Shown piece after piece: positions 48,314-57,250 of a stretch of 64,000 nt of DNA (position 1 is its first letter; each line of letters starts with the position of its first letter). Both the position numbers and the translations under genes were made by a program. The stretch comes from an uncultured Sphingomonas sp. (lineage in GTDB: Bacteria; Pseudomonadota; Alphaproteobacteria; Sphingomonadales; Sphingomonadaceae): NCBI GenBank assembly GCA_913775975.1, contig CAJYLQ010000017.1, positions 52,195 through 116,194 of the forward strand, in the 5' to 3' direction. The notes beneath the pieces are model-generated. The model ran no database searches. It was given only the letters and a program-made list of their open reading frames with translations, and had not been told where the DNA came from.

Positions 48314-49036
48314 TCAGTACATGTGCTGGCCGCCGTTGATGCTGAGCGTGGAGCCGGTGACGAAGCCGCCATCCTCCGAACACAGAAAGGCGACGCCGCG
48401 CGCGATCTCGTGTGCCTGGCCGAGGCGGCCGACCGGGATCTTGGCGACGATCTTTTCCAGCACCTCCGCCGGGACGGCGGCGACCATGTCGGTGTCGATA
48501 TAGCCGGGCGCGATCGCGTTCACCGTGACGCCCGCGCGCGCGCCCTCCTGCGCCAGCGCCTTGGTGAAGCCGTGGATGCCCGACTTGGCGGCGGCGTAGT
48601 TGACCTGGCCGTACTGGCCCGCCTGGCCGTTGATCGACCCGATATTGACGATCCGCCCCCATTTGCGGTCGCGCATCCCCGGGAAAGTCGCCTTGGCCAT
48701 GTTGAAACAGCCGCCCAGGTTGGTGTCGATCACCTCTTTCCACGCCTGATACGTCATCTTCAGGATCGTGCCGTCGCGGGTGATGCCGGCATTGTTGACG
48801 ACGATGTCGACCGGCCCCAGTTCCTCCGCGACCTGCGCGCAGCCCGCCTGGCACGCGTCGAAATCGGCGACGTCCCATTTGAACGCCTTGATCCCCGTCC
48901 GCTCGGTGAATTCGGCGGCGCGCTGGTCGTTGCCGGCGTAGTTGGCGGCGACGGTGATCCCCGCCTCCTTCAGCGCGAGGCTGATCGCCTCGCCGATACC
49001 GCGCGTTCCGCCCGTGACGATCGCCACCCGTGCCAT
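48314..49036 (-). CDS. phbB: Acetoacetyl-CoA reductase
   Basis: A 240-residue SDR with the PhbB/PhaB pattern: VTGGTRGIGEAISLALKEAG, NNAGITRDGTILKMT, NIGSINGQAGQYGQVNYAAA (with YAAAK), then SGIHGFTKALAQEGA and the C-terminal GGQHMY. It reduces acetoacetyl-CoA to (R)-3-hydroxybutyryl-CoA with NADPH for polyhydroxybutyrate. The thiolase and synthase genes are not in the window. GAGAGG precedes the ATG. Confidence 0.93.
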   Translation of the reverse strand: MARVAIVTGGTRGIGEAISLALKEAGITVAANYAGNDQRAAEFTERTGIKAFKWDVADFDACQAGCAQVAEELGPVDIVVNNAGITRDGTILKMTYQAWKEVIDTNLGGCFNMAKATFPGMRDRKWGRIVNIGSINGQAGQYGQVNYAAAKSGIHGFTKALAQEGARAGVTVNAIAPGYIDTDMVAAVPAEVLEKIVAKIPVGRLGQAHEIARGVAFLCSEDGGFVTGSTLSINGGQHMY

Positions 49037-49066
49037 TCAGCCTCTCCCGTTAACTCTGCCGCGACG

Positions 49067-50074
49067 CTACGGCAGGCTCACCCAGCCTTCAAGCTCGCGC
49101 GACAAAATCGTTCGCAACATTTCAATGCCGTGATCCTCGTCGTTGAGGCAGGGCAGATAGGCGAAGTCGGTGCCGCCCGCCGCCAGGAAGCTCTCCTGCC
49201 CGCGGATCGCCAGCTCCTCCAGCGTCTCGAGGCAGTCGGCGGAGAAGCCGGGGGCGAAGATCGCCACCCGCCTCACCCCGCGCGCGGGCATCGCCGCCAG
49301 CGTCGCGTCGGTCGCGGGTTCCAGCCATTTGGCGGGGCCGAAGCGGCTCTGGAACGCGACCTCGACCGGGCGGCCCATCGCCTCTGACAGCAGGCGCGCG
49401 GTCTTGCGGCAATGGCAGTGATAGGGATCGCCCAGTTGCAGCGTGCGCTGCGGCATCCCGTGGAAACTGGCGAGCAGCGCATCGGGGGTGAAAGGCAGGC
49501 GCGCCAGCGCCTCCTCCACCGACGCCTTCAGCGCGGCGATATAGGCCGGGTCGTCATGATAGGGCGGCAGCGTGCGGATCGCGGGCTGCCAGCGCATCGT
49601 GGCGAGGTGCGCGAACGCCTTGTCGTTGGCGGTCGCGGTGGTCGCGGCGCAATATTGCGGATAGAGGGGCGCGAGCAGGATCCGCTCGCACCCGGCATCC
49701 TTCATCGCCTGCACGCGCGTGGCGATCGACGGGTTGCCGTAGCGCATCGCCCAGTCGACCAGCACGCCGGGGCCGAACGCATCCTTCAGCCGCGCCGCCT
49801 GCGCCTTCGTGATCGCGGCGAGGGGGGAGCCGTCCTCCCGCCAGACCTGTTGATAGGCGTGGGCGGACTTTTTCGGGCGGGTGTTGAGGATGATGCCGCG
49901 CAGGATCGGCTGCCACGCGATCGCCGGAATCTCCACGACGCGACGGTCGGACAGGAATTCGCCCAGATAGCGCTTCACGCTGCGCGGGTCGGGGCCGTCG
50001 GGCGTGCCGAGGTTCATCAGCAGCACGCCGACCTTGCGGGGCGGAATGGCGGGGTGGTCGGGGGGCGGGGTCAT
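49067..50074 (-). CDS. hemH: Ferrochelatase
   Basis: A 335-residue HemH: VGVLLMNLGTPDGPDPRSVK, RRVVEIPAIAWQPILRGIIL, LAPLYPQYCAATTATANDKA, the active-site His in LASFHGMPQRTLQLGDPYHC, FQSRFGPAKWLEPATD and IFAPGFSADCLETLEE. It inserts iron into protoporphyrin IX, the last step of haem synthesis. The ATG at 50074 (AAGGA upstream) is used; the longer ORF reads through repeats. Confidence 0.95.
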   Translation of the reverse strand: MTPPPDHPAIPPRKVGVLLMNLGTPDGPDPRSVKRYLGEFLSDRRVVEIPAIAWQPILRGIILNTRPKKSAHAYQQVWREDGSPLAAITKAQAARLKDAFGPGVLVDWAMRYGNPSIATRVQAMKDAGCERILLAPLYPQYCAATTATANDKAFAHLATMRWQPAIRTLPPYHDDPAYIAALKASVEEALARLPFTPDALLASFHGMPQRTLQLGDPYHCHCRKTARLLSEAMGRPVEVAFQSRFGPAKWLEPATDATLAAMPARGVRRVAIFAPGFSADCLETLEELAIRGQESFLAAGGTDFAYLPCLNDEDHGIEMLRTILSRELEGWVSLP

Positions 50075-50249
50075 GCGCGCGATCCTTGAGGGTTCGGGGG
50101 GCAACGCGCAACGGGGGCTTTGAGTGGCGCTGGCCGGTGTCGCATCCCCGTCAGGGATGAGCAGTGAAATCGGGCCGCCCCCTTCAGTGGAGGGGCCGGG
50201 GGTCGGGTGCTTCAACGCGTGCCGCGCTCGGGGCAAGGCCCCACCCCAA

Positions 50250-50271
50250 CCCCTCCCCTGAAGGGGAGGGG
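50250..50271. repeat. Perfect hairpin between hemH and the oxidoreductase gene
   Basis: CCCCTCCCC (50250-50258) pairs with GGGGAGGGG (50263-50271) around TGAA. It sits 24 bp beyond the leftward oxidoreductase stop and may end that transcript. Related CCTCCCCT-type sequences occur near 46935, and CCTTCCCC-GAATT-GGGGAAGG at 57251-57271. Confidence 0.65.
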
Positions 50272-50294
50272 CTGCTGGTTCGACGCCATGCGAC

Positions 50295-52499
50295 CTAGTC
50301 GACCAGCGGCAAGCGGCGGAGGCGCTGCCCGGTGGCGGCGGACAGCGCGTTGGCGATCGCGGGGGCGACGGGCGGGACGGCGAGTTCGGAAACGCCGCCG
50401 GGCGCCTCGTCCGACGCGATCAGTTCCACCGTGATGTCGGGCGTGTCGGCGAGGCGCGGCAGCCACAGCCGGTCGAACCCGCGCGTATCGGCGAGCCCTG
50501 CGGCGAAACCCGTCGCCGCGCCGAGCGCCTGCGCCATGCCGAAGACCAGCCCGCCCTCGATCTGCTGGCGGACGAGATCGGGATTGACCATGCGGCCGCA
50601 ATCGACCGCCGCGACCAGCCGCTCCACCTTCGGCCGGCCGCCGGGCGGGCCCGCCGACACCTCCGCCATCACCGCGATGTGGCTGCCGCGAAAGCGATGC
50701 GCGGCGATCCCCTGCCCGCTGCCCGCGCCGCCGCCCTCCCACCCGCCGAGCGCGGCGGCGGTGGAGAGGCAGCGGGCGAGGCGCGGCTCCCCGCCCAGCA
50801 TCCCGATGCGGTAGGATACCGGCTCCGCGAGGGCGGCATGGGCCAGCTCGTCGAGAAAGGATTCGGTGAAGAAGCAGGTATAGCCGTGCGCGCCGCCGCG
50901 CAGGTGCCCGGTGGAGATGCCGAGATCGGCGGGGTGGTGATCGACCGCGATCGCCGGGATGCGATAGGGCGGCACCGCGCCGCCGGTGACGTAGCGGTCC
51001 GCCGGATCGAGCCGCAGCGCCAGCGCCGAGCCCGCATCGGGACGCAGCGTCGCGGCGAGCGCGCGGCCCGTGTCGGGCGCGGCGATTTGCGCCTGCCAGC
51101 CCAGGATTGCGCCGCCCTGCCCCAGCCGCGCCGTCATCCGCGCCTGCGCGGGCGGGCGATAGCGATCGTGCAGCAGCGATTCGCCGCGCGACCAGATCAG
51201 GCTGACGGGCTTCTTCAGCTCGATCGCCAGCACCGCCGCCTGCGCCGCGACGGTCGCGTCCAGCCCCGCGCCGAAACTGCCGCCCAGCTGCAGGGGGTGG
51301 AGGATGACGCGCGCCGCGTCGAGCCCCGTCGCCGTGGCGATCGCCGCATGGGCGCGGCCAGGCGCCTCCGTCTGCACCCACACCTCCAGCGTGTCGTCGC
51401 GCTGGACGGCGGCGGCGGCGGGCGTCTCCAAGGCGGCATGGAGGCCGGCGCGCGCCTGATAGGTGGCGGCGAACAGCCGCGCGCCGCGAAACACGCCCGC
51501 GACGTCGCCGGTCGCGGCAATCGGGCGCCCCTCCCCCTTCAGCGCCGTATCCAGCGCGGCGGCGATGGCGGCGTCGTCCGCCACCGGCCCGGCGGTGGCG
51601 AAGCGCGGGCGGGCCGCCTCCAGCGCGCGCTGCGCCGCCCAGCCGGTCGCGGCGACGGCGGCGACCCAGCCGGGCCGCTCGACGAGCGCGACGAAACCCT
51701 TCACCTGCCCCGCCGCCGCCCGGTCCAGCCCGATCAGCCGGCTGTCGCCCGGCGGCGCCTGGCGGACGGCGGCGTGCAGCATGTCGGGCAGGCGGATGTC
51801 GGCGGCATAGGTGACGGCGCCGTCCACCTTGGCGGGCGCATCGAGCCGGGGCAGCGGCTTGCCCATCAGCGCGCCCGCGCCGCCCACGCCGCGCGGCAGC
51901 GGATCGGGCGGGGTCAGCGCCGCCGCCTCCGCCGCCAGATCGGCGAAGCGCAGCCGCCGCTTTTCATGGACGATGAAGCCCACCTCCGCGCGCGTCTGCG
52001 TCCAGTCCACGTCCCAGCGGCGCGCGGCGGCCATGCACAGCACCGCGCGCGCGGCGGCGGCGGCGGCGAGCACCGGCTCCTCGAACATGCGGACCGAGCT
52101 GGACGCGGCGGTCAGCATCGGCGCGGGCGTGGCGCTGGTCGCGTCGCCGGGGCGCCAGCGGCCCGGCATCCCCTCCAGCAGATCGTCGAGGCCGAGCGGA
52201 TTGGCATAGAGCGGGTTGAGCGGCGCGGGCTCCACGCCGACGGTGCGCCAGTCGGCGCCCAGCTCGTCGGCGGCGACTTGCGCGAGGCCCGTCCAGCTGC
52301 CCTGCCCGGATTCGGCCTGCGGGACGGCGACCGTGATGCGGCCGCTCTCCGCGATCTTCAGCCACGCGCCATAGCCATGCTCGCCCGGCCCGGCGGTGAG
52401 ATTGGGCTGATAATGGCGCGGCCACAGACCCCAGGCGGCGACCAGCCCCAGCCCGGCGCCGCCACCGATCAGAATCCCGCGCCGTGTCAGTGCCGCCAT
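50295..52499 (-). CDS. Molybdopterin-binding oxidoreductase large subunit (IorB-like)
   Basis: A 734-residue protein of the xanthine-oxidase superfamily. The N-terminus (LTRRGILIGGGAGLGLVAAW) is a Tat-like signal or anchor. Ald_Xan_dh motifs include ESGQGSWTGLAQVAADELGA, QLGGSFGAGLD, VDCGRMVNPDLVRQQIEGGL and the C-terminal catalytic GGVSELAVPPVAPAIANALS with the active-site Glu. This two-half arrangement matches isoquinoline 1-oxidoreductase beta subunits. The usual small [2Fe-2S] subunit is not adjacent. Confidence 0.85.
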   Translation of the reverse strand: MAALTRRGILIGGGAGLGLVAAWGLWPRHYQPNLTAGPGEHGYGAWLKIAESGRITVAVPQAESGQGSWTGLAQVAADELGADWRTVGVEPAPLNPLYANPLGLDDLLEGMPGRWRPGDATSATPAPMLTAASSSVRMFEEPVLAAAAAARAVLCMAAARRWDVDWTQTRAEVGFIVHEKRRLRFADLAAEAAALTPPDPLPRGVGGAGALMGKPLPRLDAPAKVDGAVTYAADIRLPDMLHAAVRQAPPGDSRLIGLDRAAAGQVKGFVALVERPGWVAAVAATGWAAQRALEAARPRFATAGPVADDAAIAAALDTALKGEGRPIAATGDVAGVFRGARLFAATYQARAGLHAALETPAAAAVQRDDTLEVWVQTEAPGRAHAAIATATGLDAARVILHPLQLGGSFGAGLDATVAAQAAVLAIELKKPVSLIWSRGESLLHDRYRPPAQARMTARLGQGGAILGWQAQIAAPDTGRALAATLRPDAGSALALRLDPADRYVTGGAVPPYRIPAIAVDHHPADLGISTGHLRGGAHGYTCFFTESFLDELAHAALAEPVSYRIGMLGGEPRLARCLSTAAALGGWEGGGAGSGQGIAAHRFRGSHIAVMAEVSAGPPGGRPKVERLVAAVDCGRMVNPDLVRQQIEGGLVFGMAQALGAATGFAAGLADTRGFDRLWLPRLADTPDITVELIASDEAPGGVSELAVPPVAPAIANALSAATGQRLRRLPLVD

Positions 52500-52900
52500 G
52501 CCGCCAGCCCTAGGGGGTGACGGCGGGAAGGACAATCGGGGGCGGGGTGGGCGGCGGGGGCGTGATTGTGGCGGGGGTTCGCTTTCCGGTCGAGGATGGG
52601 CGGGGGGCAGCGGGGGGAGTGGGGCCGTCCGGGCGCTTCGATACGGCGGGCTTGCCGACTGGACCCCGGCCTTCGCCGGGGTGATGGTAAGGGGTGGGGC
52701 GCGGCGGTGCGGTATCGCCTAGGCGCCGCTTCCCGGCGGGAGGTGCGGGGCGAGCGCGGCGTGGGGCTGCCCGGGCCCTTCGTCACTGCGGCCTTCCCGA
52801 CTGGACCCCGGCCTTCGCCGGGGTGACGGTGGAAGGTGGGGCGGCGGGTGTGTCGTATCGGCGGCAGGGGGCGACCTTCGCCGTCCCCTGCCCGCCCGAC
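52500..52900. repeat. Repeat-rich gap with two identical 28-bp palindromic elements
   Basis: The element beginning GACTGGACCCCGGCCTTCGC lies at 52657-52684 and again, identical, at 52799-52826, 142 bp apart and in the same orientation. Each core CCCCGGCcttcGCCGGGG can fold into a hairpin. The gap has no convincing gene. Confidence 0.8.
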
Positions 52901-54271
52901 TCAGTCGGCGAAGAGGAGGACGGGGGTTTCGAGATATTTGCGCAGCGCCTGCACGTAGCTGGCGGCGTCCCAGCCGTCGACGACGCGGTGGTCGCAGCTG
53001 ATCGACAGGTTCATCAGCTTCGCGCGGACGATCTCGTCACCCTGGAATATCGGGCGCTCGACGATCTTGTTGGGGCCGACGATCGCGACCTCCGGCCGGT
53101 TGATGACGGGCGTCGTCGCGATGCCGCCGAGCGGGCCGAGCGAGGTGACGGTGATCGTGCCGCCGCCCATTTCCTGCGGGGTCAGCTTCTGCGCGCGCGC
53201 CGCCTCCGCCAGCCGGGTGATCTCGGCGGCGAGCTGCCAGACGTTGCGGTCCTGCGCGTCGCGGATGACGGGGACGGTGAGGCCCGCGTCGGTCTGCGTC
53301 GCCATGCCCAGATGCACGCGGCCCGAGCGCGTCACCACCCCCGCCTCGTCGTCGTAGCGCGCGTTGAGCATCGGGAAGTCGGGCAGCGTCCGGCACATCG
53401 CGACGATCAGGAACGGCAGCAGCGTCAGCTTCGGCCGCCCGCCCCGGTTCGCGTTCAGGTCCGCGCGCATCGCCTCCAGCGCGGTCACGTCGATCTCGTC
53501 GACATAGGTGAAGTGCGGGATGGCGCGCTTGGCGGCGGCCATGTTCTCCGCGATGCGGCGGCGCATCCCGATGACGCGGACCTGCTCGTCGTCGCGCGCG
53601 CGCGACGGGCCGGCGGAATAGCCCTGGCCGCTATTGTAGCGCAGATACGCGTCGAGATCGGCATGGCGGACGCGGTCGCCCTCCGCCGGGCGGATGTGCG
53701 ACAGGTCGATGCCGAGGTCCGCCGCGCGGGCGCGGACGGCGGGGGACGCGAGCGTGTGCGTGGCGGAGGCGTGAGCGGCGGGGGGCGCCTTATCCTCCGT
53801 TCGCCCTAAGCCCGTCGAAGGGCGGGTCGCCGCGGCCGGTGCGCTTGCGATCCGTGCTTCGACAGGCTCGGCACGAACGGGGGACGCGGTGTCGTCATTC
53901 GAGCGCGCCGGCGTCGTCATGCCCGCCGCTTGCGCCGCGTCGACGCCGGGGTTCTCGGCCTCGTACTGCTGCGCGACTTCGACCTGGTCGGCCGTCGCGG
54001 GCGCGGCGACGACCTCGCCCTCCGCCGCATCTTCCGTTTCGATCACCACCAGCGCGGAGCCGATCGGAATCTGGTCGCCGACTTCGCCGGCCAGTTCGAC
54101 GATCGTGCCGGCGACGGGCGATTCCATCTCGACGGTCGCCTTGTCGGTCATCATGTCGGCGATGTTCTGGTCTTCCTCGACCCGGTCGCCGACGCGCACG
54201 TGCCAGGCGACGATCTCTGCCTCGGCGATGCCCTCGCCGATATCGGGGAGCTTGAAGGTGAAGCGCGCCAT
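52901..54271 (-). CDS. bkdB: Branched-chain 2-oxoacid dehydrogenase E2 (lipoyl acyltransferase)
   Basis: A 456-residue E2. The lipoyl domain (LPDIGEGIAEAEIVAWHVRV, Lys44 in DKATVE) is followed by a long linker, a peripheral-subunit-binding domain (SPAVRARAADLGIDLSHI, about 173-208) and a catalytic domain with SLGPLGGIATTPVINRPEVA and the active site SCDHRVVDGWD. Within the linker, residues 131-160 (PVRAEPVEAR..RPSTGLGRTE) are translated from a palindromic repeat. Third gene of the E1alpha-E1beta-E2 operon. Confidence 0.93.
   Translation of the reverse strand: MARFTFKLPDIGEGIAEAEIVAWHVRVGDRVEEDQNIADMMTDKATVEMESPVAGTIVELAGEVGDQIPIGSALVVIETEDAAEGEVVAAPATADQVEVAQQYEAENPGVDAAQAAGMTTPARSNDDTASPVRAEPVEARIASAPAAATRPSTGLGRTEDKAPPAAHASATHTLASPAVRARAADLGIDLSHIRPAEGDRVRHADLDAYLRYNSGQGYSAGPSRARDDEQVRVIGMRRRIAENMAAAKRAIPHFTYVDEIDVTALEAMRADLNANRGGRPKLTLLPFLIVAMCRTLPDFPMLNARYDDEAGVVTRSGRVHLGMATQTDAGLTVPVIRDAQDRNVWQLAAEITRLAEAARAQKLTPQEMGGGTITVTSLGPLGGIATTPVINRPEVAIVGPNKIVERPIFQGDEIVRAKLMNLSISCDHRVVDGWDAASYVQALRKYLETPVLLFAD
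53792..53882. repeat. Palindromic repeat pair inside the E2 coding sequence
   Basis: TTCGCCCTAAGCCCGTCGAA (from 53800) and the opposite-facing GTGCTTCGACAGGCTCGGCA (from 53852) are the two halves of a common dispersed repeat. They are read in frame as part of the E2 linker, adding about 30 residues. Confidence 0.8.
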
Positions 54272-54280
54272 GAGCCTGTT

Positions 54281-54350
54281 CCAGATCCGTTCGTGTCGAG
54301 CGAAGTCGAGACTCCAAACCCCGTCCCTCGACTTCGCTCGGGACGGACGG
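54281..54350. repeat. Palindromic repeat pair between the E1beta and E2 genes
   Basis: GTCGAGCGAAGTCGAGAC and the opposing GTCCCTCGACTTCGCTCGGG face each other across about 15 bp in the 93-bp intergenic gap. Transcribed, they would form a strong hairpin before E2. Confidence 0.75.
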
Positions 54351-54364
54351 GGCGGCGGGGGGTG

Positions 54365-55399
54365 TCAGTCCCGCATGATCTTCTTCAGCGCCTGGCCGAT
54401 GCGGACCGGCCCCGGGAAATACGCCCATTCCAGGCTGTGCGGGTACGGCGTGTCGAAGCCCGTCACGCGCTCGATCGGCGCCTCCAGGTGATAGAAGCAC
54501 CGCTCCTGCACCAGCGCCGACAGTTCCGCGCCGAAGCCCGAGGTGCGCGTCGCCTCGTGCACGATCATGCAGCGGCCGGTCTTCTTCACCGACGCCTCGA
54601 TCGTCTCGATATCGAGCGGGACGAGCGTGCGCAGATCGACGATCTCCGCATCCACGCCCTCATCCTCCACCACCTGCCGGCAGACATGCACCATCGTGCC
54701 ATAGGCCAGGATCGTCAGCGCCTCGCCCGGGCGCACGATCGCCGCCTTGCCCAGCTCGACACGGTAATGGCCGGTCGGCACCGCGCCGCCGGGATGCTTC
54801 GACCAGTTTTCCGCCGGCCGGTCCCAATGGCCGTTGAACGGGCCGTTGTAGATGCGCTTGGGTTCGAGGAAGAGGACGGGGTCGTTGTCCTCGATCGCGG
54901 CGATCAGCAGCCCCTTGGCGTCATAGGGCGTCGACGGGATCACCGTCTTCATCCCCGACACATGGGTGAAGATCCCCTCCGGCGACTGCGAGTGCGTCTG
55001 CCCGCCGAAGATGCCGCCGCCATAGGGGGAGCGGATCGTGATCGGCGCGGTGAACTCCCCCGCCGAGCGATAGCGCAGCCGCGCCGCCTCGCTGACCAGC
55101 TGGTCGAGCGCGGGGTAGATGTAGTCGGCGAACTGGATCTCCGGCACGGGGCGCAGGCCATAGGCGCCCATGCCGATCGACACGCCCATGATCCCGATCT
55201 CCGTGATCGGCGTGTCGAAGACGCGCGTCTTGCCGTATTTCGCCTGCAGGCCCGCGGTGGCGCGGAAGACGCCGCCGAAATAGCCGACATCCTCGCCCAT
55301 CACGACCACGTCCGGATCGCGCGCCATCATGACGTCGAGCGCGGAGTTGATCGCCTGGATCATGTTCATGCGGGTGGTGGTGTCCGCGACGTCGCTCAT
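54365..55399 (-). CDS. bkdA2: Branched-chain 2-oxoacid dehydrogenase E1 beta subunit
   Basis: A 344-residue transketolase-type subunit: MNMIQAINSALDVMMARDPD, VMGEDVGYFGGVFRATAGLQ, VFDTPITEIGIMGVSIGMGA, EIQFADYIYPALDQLVSEAA, RSPYGGGIFGGQTHSQSPEG and IVHEATRTSGFGAELSALVQ. With E1alpha it decarboxylates branched-chain 2-oxoacids using thiamine diphosphate. The ATG at 55399 is preferred, as the longer ORF (MDSRLRGNDE..) is repeat-derived. Confidence 0.93.
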   Translation of the reverse strand: MSDVADTTTRMNMIQAINSALDVMMARDPDVVVMGEDVGYFGGVFRATAGLQAKYGKTRVFDTPITEIGIMGVSIGMGAYGLRPVPEIQFADYIYPALDQLVSEAARLRYRSAGEFTAPITIRSPYGGGIFGGQTHSQSPEGIFTHVSGMKTVIPSTPYDAKGLLIAAIEDNDPVLFLEPKRIYNGPFNGHWDRPAENWSKHPGGAVPTGHYRVELGKAAIVRPGEALTILAYGTMVHVCRQVVEDEGVDAEIVDLRTLVPLDIETIEASVKKTGRCMIVHEATRTSGFGAELSALVQERCFYHLEAPIERVTGFDTPYPHSLEWAYFPGPVRIGQALKKIMRD

Positions 55400-55410
55400 A
55401 CAGCCAGCCT

Positions 55411-55505
55411 CGTCATTCCCGCGCAGGCGGGAATCCATACGCGCAGGTCATCGATGGAGCCGCCGGGGCAGCGGCAATGGATCCCCGCCTGCGCGGGGAT
55501 GACGG
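55411..55505. repeat. Palindromic repeat pair between the E1alpha and E1beta genes
   Basis: CGTCATTCCCGCGCAGGCGG (from 55411) and the opposing ATCCCCGCCTGCGCGGGGAT (55481-55500) form an inverted pair in the 133-bp gap. It belongs to the 'GNDE'-type dispersed repeat family. Confidence 0.8.
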
Positions 55506-55532
55506 AGGGGGGCGTACCCACGTCCACGCCCA

Positions 55533-56828
55533 TCACTTGCGGGCCCAGGGGCGGCCGCTCGCGGCCTCTTCGTCCAGCATCATCTGGCGTTGTTCGCGCA
55601 GGTGCCAGGGCATCTCCTCGAACACGCCGTCGAACAGCGAATCGAGCGGCTGGTGCAGGCCGTGGCCGAGGATGCCGTTCTTCTCCGCCTCCTTCTGCGC
55701 GGCCTTCACCTGTTCGGCGACCTCGCGGTCCTGCGCGGCGTGGCGTTCCTCGTCCCACTCGCCGATGGCGATCAGGTGATCCTTCAGCCGGGTTACGGGA
55801 TCGCCCAGCGGCCAGGCGGTCGGCTCCCCGGCGGAGCGGTACTGCGTCGGGTCGTCGGAGGTGGAGTGCCCCTCCGCGCGATAGGTGAAATGCTCGATCA
55901 GCGTCGGCCCGGCATTGGTGCGCGCGCGCTCCGCCGCCCATTGCGTCGCGGCATAGACGGCGAGCGCGTCGTTGCCGTCGACGCGCAGCGACGCGATGCC
56001 ATAGCCGATGCCGCGCGCCGCGAAGGTCGTCGATTCGGCGCCGGCGAAGCCCGAAAAGCTGCTGATCGCCCACTGGTTGTTGACGATGTTCATCACGACG
56101 GGCGCGCGATAGACGGCGGCGAAGGTGCAGGCGGAGTGGAAGTCCCCCTCCGCCGTCGAGCCCTCTCCGCACCAGACCGCCGCGATGCGGCTGTCGCCCT
56201 TCGCGGCCGAGGCCATCGCCCAGCCCACCGCCTGCGGATATTGCGTCGTCAGGTTGCCGGAGATCGAGAAGAAGCCGAACCGCTTTTCCGAATACATGAT
56301 CGGCAGCTGCTTGCCGCCCAGCTTGTCGCCGGTGTTCGAATAGATCTGGTTCATCATGTCGACGAGCGGACAGCCGCGCGCGATCAGCAGCCCCTGCTGG
56401 CGATATGACGGGAAGCACATGTCGTCGGCATCCAGCGCGTGCGCGGCGGCGACGGCCACCGCCTCCTCGCCCGTCGCCTTCATGTAGAAGCTGGTCTTGC
56501 CCTGCCGCTGCGCGCGGAACATCCGCTCGTCGAAGGCGCGAAGGCGCACCATGTCGCGCAGGATCGTACGCAGCGTGTCGGGCGACAGGCGCGGGTTCCA
56601 GGGGCCGACCGCCTGGCCCGATTCGTCGAGGACGCGGACCATCGTATAGGCGAGTTCGTGGAAGTCGGCCGCCGCGTCGGCGGTGTCGGGGCGGCGGGCG
56701 GCGCCGGCGGGGGGCACGTCAACCGCCGCGAAATCGACGGTATCGCCCGGGCGAAAGCGCGGTTCGGGCACATGCAGCGCCAGTTTCGGCAGGTTGGCAC
56801 GCAGGCGCGCACCGGGTTCCTCGGCCAC
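55533..56828 (-). CDS. bkdA1: Branched-chain 2-oxoacid dehydrogenase E1 alpha subunit
   Basis: A 431-residue subunit: FHELAYTMVRVLDESGQAVG, MVRLRAFDERMFRAQRQGKT, FYMKATGEEAVAVAAAHALD, CFPSYRQQGLLIARG, thiamine-site AVWCGEGSTAEGDFHSACTF and IVNNQWAISSFSGFAGAEST, and FTYRAEGHSTSDDPTQYRSA (phospho-loop). The GTG at 56828 is chosen because AGGAGG lies 6 nt upstream; an ATG at 56858 has its purine run directly abutting. First gene of the operon; no E3 gene is in the window. Confidence 0.92.
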   Translation of the reverse strand: MAEEPGARLRANLPKLALHVPEPRFRPGDTVDFAAVDVPPAGAARRPDTADAAADFHELAYTMVRVLDESGQAVGPWNPRLSPDTLRTILRDMVRLRAFDERMFRAQRQGKTSFYMKATGEEAVAVAAAHALDADDMCFPSYRQQGLLIARGCPLVDMMNQIYSNTGDKLGGKQLPIMYSEKRFGFFSISGNLTTQYPQAVGWAMASAAKGDSRIAAVWCGEGSTAEGDFHSACTFAAVYRAPVVMNIVNNQWAISSFSGFAGAESTTFAARGIGYGIASLRVDGNDALAVYAATQWAAERARTNAGPTLIEHFTYRAEGHSTSDDPTQYRSAGEPTAWPLGDPVTRLKDHLIAIGEWDEERHAAQDREVAEQVKAAQKEAEKNGILGHGLHQPLDSLFDGVFEEMPWHLREQRQMMLDEEAASGRPWARK

Positions 56829-57002
56829 TCTCTCCACCTCCTGAACGCGGAGTCGCATCTCCGTCGCGGGTTTCCATCCTTTTCGCGCGGCTGTAATTTA
56901 ATTTCAAGAGGCGTCGCGGGGGTCCGCCGGCCCCTCAACCATCCGTTAACCGCGCAAGGGGCATGATCGGGCAGACAATTCGCCAGCTTCAGGATGCCGC
57001 CG

Positions 57003-57236
57003 ATGTACATGGGTCCGATCACCGCCGCCGCCGCCGTCCGCACCCCCGCCTCGCCCGCGCTGCGGAGGATCGCGGGCGTTCCCGTGCTGCTGGTCGCCGC
57101 GCCGGTGATGCTGGCGTGGCTGGGTACGCAGGCGGTGGTCGCGGGCGTGGTATTGGGCGGCAAGGCGCTGGCCGGCGCGCCGCGCTTCGCGCTGACCGCG
57201 CTGGAGTATGCCGGCGGGATCGCACTGGGGCGGTAG
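57003..57236 (+). CDS. Small hypothetical membrane protein
   Basis: A 77-residue ORF with a long hydrophobic segment (IAGVPVLLVAAPVMLAWLGT; VVAGVVLGGKALAG). AGGA lies 8 nt before the ATG at 57003; ATGs at 56994 and 57009 are alternatives. No family is recognised. It is divergent from the dehydrogenase operon. Confidence 0.5.
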   Translation: MYMGPITAAAAVRTPASPALRRIAGVPVLLVAAPVMLAWLGTQAVVAGVVLGGKALAGAPRFALTALEYAGGIALGR

Positions 57237-57250
57237 GCGCCGCCCCCGGT

